5,682 nucleotides of DNA, taken from Ardenticatenales bacterium (GTDB taxonomy: Bacteria > Chloroflexota > Anaerolineae > Ardenticatenales > Ardenticatenaceae). Location: contig JACCSL010000384.1 in the NCBI GenBank assembly GCA_013812995.1, positions 1 through 5,682 on the forward strand, in the 5' to 3' direction. The notes under the pieces are model-generated. The model saw only the letters and a program-made list of their open reading frames with translations. It was not told the DNA's origin and ran no database searches. This document shows, in pieces, positions 1 through 5,682 of this stretch (the first letter of the stretch is position 1; each line of letters begins with the position of its first letter). A program made the translations under genes and the position numbers.

Positions 1-370
1 TGCCAGCACCACGCCCATGCAATATGCCATTGCCGAGGCGCTGCGCCTGCCCGATGCGTATTTCCAGGGGCTTGCGGCGGAGTACCAGGCCCGGCGTGAC
101 TTTCTGATGGGCGTTCTGGAAGAGACCGGGCTGCGCCCGCGTTGCCCCGAGGGGAGCTACTTCATCCTCGCCAGCATCGAGAACTTCCCGCACGCCGACG
201 CGCTGGAGTTCAGCCGCTTTCTGGTCAAGGAGATCGGCGTGGTTGCCATTCCGCCCGGCACCTTCTATCTCAACCAGGAATATGGCGCTAAACTGATCCG
301 ATTCGCCTTCTGCAAGCGCCAGGAGACGCTGGACGCCGCCGCCGAGCGGCTCGTCCGCCTGCGCGTTTAG
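1..370 (+). CDS. Class I/II PLP-dependent aminotransferase, C-terminal part (5' end outside window)
   Basis: This is the C-terminal small domain of a fold-type I aminotransferase, which moves an amino group between an amino acid and a 2-oxo acid using pyridoxal phosphate in the cytoplasm. The frame is open from base 2, so the ATG at 17 is an internal Met and not the start; the PLP lysine and most of the large domain lie upstream. Visible family marks are Q-x-A-I-A-E-A-L early on, the Y-x-x-R-R-D-F-L helix, the PEGSYFILA strand, the VVAIPPGTFY segment, and LIRFAFCK, whose Arg (codon 299-301) matches the conserved Arg that binds the substrate carboxylate. This pattern fits the methionine/kynurenine/glutamine aminotransferase branch (YbdL or KAT type), but the exact substrate cannot be read from this fragment. 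The gene is much richer in GC than the genes that follow and looks like host chromosome flanking the defence genes. No terminator is evident after its TAG. Confidence 0.88.
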   Translation, partial: ASTTPMQYAIAEALRLPDAYFQGLAAEYQARRDFLMGVLEETGLRPRCPEGSYFILASIENFPHADALEFSRFLVKEIGVVAIPPGTFYLNQEYGAKLIRFAFCKRQETLDAAAERLVRLRV

Positions 371-406
371 TTTGCGGAGCGAGATATGAGTGCATCTAAG
401 CAGTTT

Positions 407-422
407 GTTGTATGCCGACAAC
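407..422. repeat. Short inverted repeat in the gap upstream of the methylase
   Basis: GTTGT at 407-411 is mirrored by ACAAC at 418-422 around a 6-base spacer. It lies about ten bases upstream of the candidate -35 box, where an operator could sit. The arms are only 5 bases long, there is no T-run to make it a terminator, and a match of this size can occur by chance. I record it mainly because it is the only symmetric element I found in the 104-base gap. Confidence 0.2.
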
Positions 423-432
423 GGATTCAAAA

Positions 433-460
433 TTGGCTTAACCCACTCTTTCCCTATAAC
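433..460 (+). promoter_or_regulatory. Candidate sigma70-type promoter for the DISARM operon
   Basis: TTGGCT at 433-438 resembles a -35 box (TTGACA) and TATAAC at 455-460 resembles a -10 box (TATAAT), separated by 16 bases. It is in the only gap before the three defence genes and after the aminotransferase stop. Transcription would begin near 466-468, giving a leader of only about 7-9 bases before the ATG at 475, so either the mRNA is almost leaderless or another promoter further upstream is used. This is a motif match by eye without experimental support. Confidence 0.4.
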
Positions 461-474
461 AAATCAGGTGTGCT

Positions 475-1461
475 ATGCCCAAAACATTGAGAGCAATAGA
501 TCTTTTTTGTGGTGCAGGTGGCAGCAGTTATGGTGCTCAGAGCGCCAGTATTGAGATTGCGGCAGGTTTTGATATGTGGGAACCAGCAATCAAAACCTAT
601 CGGTTAAACTTCCCCCAGGCAAAGATGTTTTCCGGTGATATACGCATCCTCTCGTCAAATAATATTAAAAAAATCAAATCCCTTATAGGAAAGGTTGATC
701 TAATCATAGCTTCACCAGAATGTACGAATCATTCAAAAGCCCGGGGGGCTGCCAAGAAATCGGAAGAAAGTCGGAAGACTGCTTTTGAGGTTATACGCTT
801 TGCCAGAATATTTAGACCGCCATGGATGGTTATTGAGAATGTTATAGAAATGCAGACCTGGGATAAGCACAGCGAATTACTTAAGAGCCTTTGGGATTTA
901 GGATATTTTATCAGAGAAATAGTGCTAAATTCTAAAGATTTTGGTGTGCCTCAATCACGGGAAAGGCTATTTATACTTTGCTCACTGTCTGCTAAAGCAA
1001 CTGTGCCCACAATTCAAGAACAATTTCATAAAACTGCACAAGATATAATAGATACCTCTGGAAAATATAGTCTGAGTCCTTTAAAGAAAAAAGGTCGGGC
1101 CGAAAAAACCATCCAATCCGCAGAACGGGCAATAGCTGCATTGGGCGAAAACACACCCTTTTTGTTGGTTTACTATGGTTCTGGGCGTAATGGTAAGGGA
1201 GGGTGGCAGAATATAAATGAACCTTTACGTACAGTTACCACACTTGATAGATTTGCTTATGTAGTTCCAGGGAATAGCGGTCACATGATGCGAATGCTGC
1301 AACCCGAAGAACTAAAGCTGGCAATGGGATTTAAACCAGATTTTAATTTAAGCAACGTTGACGGATTAACTCGAAGAGATCGAATTAAGCTAATGGGTAA
1401 CGGTGTTTGCCCCCCTGTAATGGAAGCAGCTGTTAGAAGCCTCACCTCTATGTCACCCTAG
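475..1461 (+). CDS. drmMII: DNA (cytosine-5-)-methyltransferase, DISARM DrmMII-like
   Basis: This enzyme transfers a methyl group from S-adenosylmethionine to carbon 5 of cytosine in a specific DNA site; in DISARM this marks host DNA as self. The 328 residues hold the C5 motifs in order: motif I DLFCGAGGSS (9-18, SAM binding), a motif II-like acidic turn near 31-36, GDI (54-56), motif IV SPECT with catalytic Cys83 (codon 721-723), motif VI ENV (121-123), motif VIII QSRERLF (160-166), a variable target-recognition stretch at about 180-248, EPLRTVTT (249-256, motif IX), RMLQPEELKLAMGF (273-286), and motif X around GNGVCPPV (308-315). Motif IV has Glu where most members have Pro before the Cys. 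The start is firm: an in-frame TAA lies at 457-459 and 475 is the first ATG after it. AGGTG at 466-470 is a modest ribosome site. The gene is AT-rich compared with both neighbours. The enzyme class is very likely; the DISARM role rests on the adjacent drmA and drmB, and the recognition sequence is unknown. Confidence 0.9.
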   Translation: MPKTLRAIDLFCGAGGSSYGAQSASIEIAAGFDMWEPAIKTYRLNFPQAKMFSGDIRILSSNNIKKIKSLIGKVDLIIASPECTNHSKARGAAKKSEESRKTAFEVIRFARIFRPPWMVIENVIEMQTWDKHSELLKSLWDLGYFIREIVLNSKDFGVPQSRERLFILCSLSAKATVPTIQEQFHKTAQDIIDTSGKYSLSPLKKKGRAEKTIQSAERAIAALGENTPFLLVYYGSGRNGKGGWQNINEPLRTVTTLDRFAYVVPGNSGHMMRMLQPEELKLAMGFKPDFNLSNVDGLTRRDRIKLMGNGVCPPVMEAAVRSLTSMSP

Positions 1462-1475
1462 AGGAAAGCGCAGAT

Positions 1476-1482
1476 GGAAGGA
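1476..1482 (+). promoter_or_regulatory. Strong ribosome binding site of drmA
   Basis: GGAAGGA lies 8 bases before the ATG at 1491, in the short gap after the methylase TAG. Its strength and ideal spacing fix the drmA start, and with no promoter-like sequence in the gap it supports cotranscription with the methylase. Confidence 0.7.
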
Positions 1483-1490
1483 TAATACTC

Positions 1491-4400
1491 ATGTCTGAAC
1501 GAGATCATATTCTTATTGACCTGGTAAAAGAAGTTTTAGGCCCCCGTAGTGGAAACCACGAAATTCTATCTGAAGCTGAGAACCCGCGTGATGAATATAT
1601 CACGGGCGTTTTGGCACCCGCCAAAGCTCCCAGGTCTCTGGACAATATTGATGCTGACTTTGATGATCTGACCGAAGAAGTTTCCAGTGAAGAGGATCAG
1701 GATAACCAGGGATATGTAGTTGTTCCTGGCGTATTTTCGCCAGCATTAAATCCAAAAGAATTACCTCGTTCTATTGGTCTATCTTTTACTGTTGAAGCTG
1801 TTAGCGGAGAGCCACAAATTGAAATTTGTGCTACCTGGGCTCGTTATTCATTGACTCAGCAGGGTTGGCAGCGCCAGCCTGCTATTTTTTTGACGGGACC
1901 AACACCGGCCGCCAGGAATGATCGCTGGTTAGCTGGGACCGGAGTCTCTCTTCAATTACGGGCGCTCTCATTACTAGGGGGAGGGTATCGAGTTTCTATC
2001 TTTCTGGTGAACACCACCGAGCTATCTGATAACGGTCGAGCTGATACGCCGGATTACCTTTTCCAACCCCAAATCAGGGTACATTGCTGCGCAGACACAA
2101 GATTAGTGCCGGTTCAAATAATTTCCGGAGGTCAGGCTTCTACAATCGCACCCGGCTCAATGGCTGCCGAGGATGAGTCACTAAATTTACTGTATCGTGA
2201 CCGCACGGCGTTTGCGCGTGGGCATTTGTGCGGTGTTATGTGGCACCAGATAGACCCAGAACGACAGCATCCTTCTCTTACGTCCCCGACAGAAGCTCCT
2301 TTTGCCTGGACGGATGCCGCCCTGGTGTCATTTGCTGAAAAGCAAAAATTCACCCCGGCGGATGTTCGTACAGAGATGGTTCCTTGCTATCCTATCGAAA
2401 CGCCAAGAATGGCCTGGCAGAATCAATTCGGATTATCCCCAGTGCTCGACCCGGAAGCCCTGGCCGAAACCTGGGAACCAATGGATGTTCGCAACAGCTT
2501 GCAACCGTTAGTGGATGGCTATTTGGTATGGCTCAATGCACAACAGCAACTTATCCCCACGCTACCGACTACGCAACAGTCGGTGGCTCACCGACACCTT
2601 CAACAGTGCGAAGCAGCAGTTGACCGGCTACAACAAGCTATTGATATTCTGGCAATCGATGAAGAGGCCCGGCTTGCTTTTTGCTTTGCCAATAAAGCAA
2701 TGGCTTTGCAATCAAGGTGGGCCAGGGGCAAGTCGCTCCACTGGCGACCGTTTCAACTGGCCTTTATTCTATTGAATATCCCCGCTTTGGTTGATCCTCT
2801 GCATCCTGATCGACATACCTGCGATTTATTATGGTTCCCCACTGGTGGTGGTAAGACCGAAGCCTATCTAGGATTGACGGTTTTTACGCTGGCTCTACGG
2901 AGACGACGCGGTTCTCAGCAACAAGGAGGACACAATACCGGGGCGGGTGTGGGAGTTTTTTCGCGTTACACATTGCGCCTCCTTACCATCCAGCAGTTTC
3001 GCCGGGCATTGGGCGTTATTACAGCCTGCGAACTTTTGCGGGTTGATAATCTGGACAGGCCGGGCATATTAACCGGGTGGCGTCCAAGGGATTGCTCCAA
3101 CAAAGAGAAGTTTTTGTGGGGCGAACTGCGTTTCTCAGTAGGGCTATGGGTTGGGGGTAATGTTACACCCAATAACATGCTTAGTGTGGGGCCAATCCCG
3201 GCTTCGACGGGAGGGTTTAGCTGGTATGTTGGAGCATTAGACTCATTGCAGGGCGTAACCAGTAGCGGTTATGACGGACCAGACCAAAAACTGCAAAGAC
3301 TCAGCCAACAGGCCAGCCGCCGGGAAGTCAACGGTGAAGCAGCACAGGTATTAAATTGCCCATGCTGTCAGTCAGTTCTGGCCGTGCCGGATGAAGGGTT
3401 AGATGCTGGTCAGCACACATTGCATTTTGTTATTCAAGGGGGCCGAACTACCACGCCGTCACTAAACACGCTTAAGCCATCTGGTTTAGCAGTGACTATA
3501 GACACAGCCTCCTATACCAACCATGCAATGCCTGATTTTCGCACCCTATCTTTGACCTTTACCATACCTGAAGATACCGTTATCAGAGCCAAGCGGATTG
3601 ACGAGTGGTGGTATCAAATCATTACGTTGGCTCTAGGCAGTGATGTTAGCCTGCTCGCGGCGCGCCCATCTCGACCAGGGTATTTCATCTTGAAGTATCA
3701 CACCAGTCAAAGAACAACTGTCGCCTATGATTTTGAAATCTACTGCCCTAACCCCACCTGCGAGCTAAATCAATCTGCCTGGGCTGAGGCTGTTCCTCTA
3801 TCTACAGATGAAACGGGAATCAGCCCAGAGTACAGTAGTCAAATGTCATTAGGATTCGAGGCAATAGATGATGCTGGAGGTCTGCCAATCATCAGTCAGA
3901 TGCAGTGGCAGGCTGTGTTGCCAGTTTTCCAAAAAGCCATAAACCACCCAATCTCTGGCAGAATTCCTATCCCGGCCTGTACAGTCGATGATCAGGTCTA
4001 TCATCGCTGTCCGTCCCTGGTCATTGCCACCGTAGACAAATTTGCCCGGCTGGCCTTTGTACCCCAAGCGGCATCGTTATTTGGCAATGTGAATTCCTAC
4101 CACAGCCGATGGGGATATTATCGAGATGGGTCGCCTCCTTCATGTGGAGGCAATCCGCCTCAACAATACCAACCCCATCCACCAAATTTTGCTAAGGGCA
4201 AAGTATTGCATGTGCCCATTGAACCTTTTGCTCCGCCGGATTTAATCTTGCAGGATGAGCTACATCTGATTGAAGGGCCATTGGGGAGCATGGTGGGATT
4301 GTATGAGACCGCCGTTGACTTGCTTTGCCAATATCAGGAGAACAATCATACGGTTGTACCCAAATACGTCGCTTCAACGGCCACTGTGCGTCAGGCTGAA

Positions 4401-5591
4401 TCTCAGGTTCAGGCCCTGTTCAATAGGAAGCTGTTTCAATTCCCTCCTTCAGCTATCTCTGCTGATGATCGGTTCTTCGCCCTTGACCATGAGATGCATC
4501 CCCTTGAAAGCGAGCGTCCAGGGCGATTATATGTGGCTGTTTGTGCACCGGGCAAAGGGGCACAGACGCCCATTGTGCGGATCTGGTCCGCCCTCTTGCA
4601 AGGTGCTTATGACCGCTGGCAGCAAAACCCGGTTACGGATCTTGACCGTTTCTGGACTCTGGTAGGCTACTTTAATGCCATTCGTGAACTGGCAGGAGCA
4701 CTTTCGCTTTATCGACAGGACATTCCTGAAAGGATAAATTTCCGAGCAGGAAACAACGCCCGCACTTTGCCTCAAGATCGCTGGCTTGAATTGTCCAGTC
4801 GAGCCAGTTCCTTAGATCTGCCCAGTTTGCTCAAACGCTTGGAAGTAAATGCTCCAGACGCCCAAGATGCAGTTTTGTCAACCTCAATGTTTGGTACTGG
4901 GGTAGACGTGGATAGGTTGGGCTTGATGGTTGTTCATGGTCAACCCAAAACCACGGCTTCCTACATTCAGGCAACAGGTCGCGTGGGCCGACAGGGGGGA
5001 GGCTTGATAGTCACCTTTTTCCGGGCCAGTCGCCCCCGCGATCTTGACCATTACGAATATTTCACGGGTTATCATCGGGCGCTGTACCGATATGTTGAGC
5101 CAATAACAGTAGCCCCCTTCTCACCGCGAGCACGCGACCGTGGATTAGGGCCTCTGGCGGTTATCCTGCTCCGCCACGCGCGCGAGATTGGAGGCAACCC
5201 GGTTGCCCCTGAATGGCGGGTCCAACAGCGCTTGAGCGGGGCTTATTTTTGCCAAGCCGATCATATGGGAACACATCGTAACGACCCAGAAGTAGAGATC
5301 ATCCCCAACTTGTTAGAAAGACGAGCCTGTCAACAACCCTCGGGACGCAGACCTGCCGCGAACGCAACTGCTGTTGAAGCTGAATCAGAACTTGACCGCT
5401 GGGCTTCACTAGCTCGGCAACATGCAGGTTCTGATACCTTTGTCTACTATGAGCCAACACTATCCAAGCCACCGAAACGACACGTTGTACTAGGCGATGC
5501 CCAGCATCGTTTTCAGGGCTACGATGAGGCTTACGAAAACACTCCTCAATCCCTGCGTGAGGTCGAAGAAACAACAGGATTTAAGAGCTAA
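1491..5591 (+). CDS. drmA: DISARM anti-phage system helicase DrmA
   Basis: DrmA is the ATP-dependent SF2 helicase-like core of DISARM; with DrmB it forms the complex that engages incoming phage DNA. In the 1366 residues I see an N-terminal family segment with LGP (16-18) and NPRDEYITGVLAP (31-43), then an acidic stretch (11 Asp/Glu in residues 51-71). WRPFQ (418-422) precedes Walker A TGGGKT (451-456, Lys455), followed by RYTLRLLT (492-499). A cysteine pair CPCC (623-626) and a second, CPNPTC (752-757), may bind zinc across an insert. TVDKFARL (847-854) and a Pro/Gly/Gln-rich loop (880-899) come before the DEXH box DELH (922-925). STAT (962-965) is motif III, TSMFGTGVDV (1131-1140) motif V and YIQATGRVGR (1158-1167) motif VI with arginine-finger residues. 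All ATPase motifs are intact, so the protein should be active. Walker A and DELH are about 467 residues apart, far more than in ordinary SF2 helicases, due to the insert. Its partner drmB starts 3 bases after its stop, and the methylase ends 29 bases before it. Confidence 0.93.
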   Translation: MSERDHILIDLVKEVLGPRSGNHEILSEAENPRDEYITGVLAPAKAPRSLDNIDADFDDLTEEVSSEEDQDNQGYVVVPGVFSPALNPKELPRSIGLSFTVEAVSGEPQIEICATWARYSLTQQGWQRQPAIFLTGPTPAARNDRWLAGTGVSLQLRALSLLGGGYRVSIFLVNTTELSDNGRADTPDYLFQPQIRVHCCADTRLVPVQIISGGQASTIAPGSMAAEDESLNLLYRDRTAFARGHLCGVMWHQIDPERQHPSLTSPTEAPFAWTDAALVSFAEKQKFTPADVRTEMVPCYPIETPRMAWQNQFGLSPVLDPEALAETWEPMDVRNSLQPLVDGYLVWLNAQQQLIPTLPTTQQSVAHRHLQQCEAAVDRLQQAIDILAIDEEARLAFCFANKAMALQSRWARGKSLHWRPFQLAFILLNIPALVDPLHPDRHTCDLLWFPTGGGKTEAYLGLTVFTLALRRRRGSQQQGGHNTGAGVGVFSRYTLRLLTIQQFRRALGVITACELLRVDNLDRPGILTGWRPRDCSNKEKFLWGELRFSVGLWVGGNVTPNNMLSVGPIPASTGGFSWYVGALDSLQGVTSSGYDGPDQKLQRLSQQASRREVNGEAAQVLNCPCCQSVLAVPDEGLDAGQHTLHFVIQGGRTTTPSLNTLKPSGLAVTIDTASYTNHAMPDFRTLSLTFTIPEDTVIRAKRIDEWWYQIITLALGSDVSLLAARPSRPGYFILKYHTSQRTTVAYDFEIYCPNPTCELNQSAWAEAVPLSTDETGISPEYSSQMSLGFEAIDDAGGLPIISQMQWQAVLPVFQKAINHPISGRIPIPACTVDDQVYHRCPSLVIATVDKFARLAFVPQAASLFGNVNSYHSRWGYYRDGSPPSCGGNPPQQYQPHPPNFAKGKVLHVPIEPFAPPDLILQDELHLIEGPLGSMVGLYETAVDLLCQYQENNHTVVPKYVASTATVRQAESQVQALFNRKLFQFPPSAISADDRFFALDHEMHPLESERPGRLYVAVCAPGKGAQTPIVRIWSALLQGAYDRWQQNPVTDLDRFWTLVGYFNAIRELAGALSLYRQDIPERINFRAGNNARTLPQDRWLELSSRASSLDLPSLLKRLEVNAPDAQDAVLSTSMFGTGVDVDRLGLMVVHGQPKTTASYIQATGRVGRQGGGLIVTFFRASRPRDLDHYEYFTGYHRALYRYVEPITVAPFSPRARDRGLGPLAVILLRHAREIGGNPVAPEWRVQQRLSGAYFCQADHMGTHRNDPEVEIIPNLLERRACQQPSGRRPAANATAVEAESELDRWASLARQHAGSDTFVYYEPTLSKPPKRHVVLGDAQHRFQGYDEAYENTPQSLREVEETTGFKS

Positions 5592-5594
5592 ACT

Positions 5595-5682
5595 ATGACT
5601 CAATCACTCCGCCGTTCCCAATTTATCACCGTCTACGGGCCAGGTGCTATTCTGGAGGGTCCTGAAGGCCCCCGTGTTATTC
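5595..5682 (+). CDS. drmB: DISARM protein DrmB (DUF1998 family), N-terminal 29 codons only
   Basis: Only the first 29 codons and one base are inside the window. The start reads MTQSLRRSQFITVYGPGAIL; the R-R-S-Q-F followed by Y-G-P-G-A-I is the characteristic opening of DrmB proteins, which carry a DUF1998 domain further on and bind DrmA. The ATG follows the drmA stop by 3 bases and lies in the same reading frame as drmA. The ribosome site is weak (AAGAG at 5583-5587, 7 bases away), so translation is probably coupled to termination on drmA. The DUF1998 domain and its cysteines cannot be checked here; the call rests on this N-terminal signature and on its place directly after drmA. Confidence 0.82.
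   Translation, partial: MTQSLRRSQFITVYGPGAILEGPEGPRVI

Noticed and set aside
17..370. ATG at 17 as the true start of a small 117-residue protein
   Set aside because: The frame stays open to the window edge and the residues before it fit the aminotransferase family, so this is an internal Met of a truncated gene.
371..474. Rho-independent terminator, tRNA or attachment site marking the island edge
   Set aside because: No GC-rich stem with a T-run, no tRNA-like fold and no direct repeat were seen in the gap.
475..1461. Methylase as part of a simple type II restriction-modification pair
   Set aside because: No restriction endonuclease gene is adjacent; the next genes are drmA and drmB, which fit DISARM.
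3196..3212. Hairpin TCCCG / CGGGA with a 7-base loop
   Set aside because: It is within drmA coding sequence, has no T-run, and is of a size expected by chance.
4270..4665. Same-strand 131-codon frame within drmA
   Set aside because: It overlaps the DELH-to-STAT core of DrmA in another frame and its protein has no recognisable motif.
5299..5574. Antisense open frame of 91 codons within the 3' end of drmA, with other antisense frames at 2132-2353, 3849-4067 and 4527-4775
   Set aside because: They lie opposite a clearly coding helicase, lack recognisable domains or good ribosome sites, and are explained as shadows.

Overview
The window shows part of a DISARM-type anti-phage defence operon next to the 3' end of an unrelated metabolic gene. 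All genes are on the + strand. The order is: class I/II aminotransferase (3' end only), C5 cytosine DNA methyltransferase (drmMII-like), large SF2 helicase (DrmA), and the first 29 codons of a DrmB (DUF1998 family) protein cut off by the window edge. I recognised these from motifs alone; no database search was run.

Layout: positions 1-370 are the GC-rich end of a PLP-dependent aminotransferase. Positions 371-474 are a short AT-richer gap with a plausible sigma70-type promoter at its end and no clear terminator. Positions 475-1461 encode the methyltransferase. After 28-29 bases with a strong ribosome binding site, 1491-5591 encodes the 1366-residue helicase. After a 3-base gap, drmB begins at 5595. 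The tight spacing of the last three genes supports one transcript.

How the genes work together: in DISARM as characterised in Bacillus and later in structural work, DrmA and DrmB form a complex that engages incoming DNA, DrmC is a phospholipase D-type protein, and the methylase marks host DNA as self. The methylase, DrmA and the start of DrmB are visible here. drmC, and any drmE or other class marker, would have to lie outside the window. A C5 methylase partner points to class 2 DISARM rather than class 1, which uses an adenine methylase and the SNF2-type DrmD.

Organism: a bacterium. The flanking aminotransferase is clearly GC-rich (about 68% in one 60-base line counted by hand), while the methylase is AT-rich (about 40% in one line) and drmA is intermediate and variable. 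This suggests a GC-rich host that acquired the defence genes horizontally. I cannot assign a phylum with confidence; Chloroflexota is only a weak guess.
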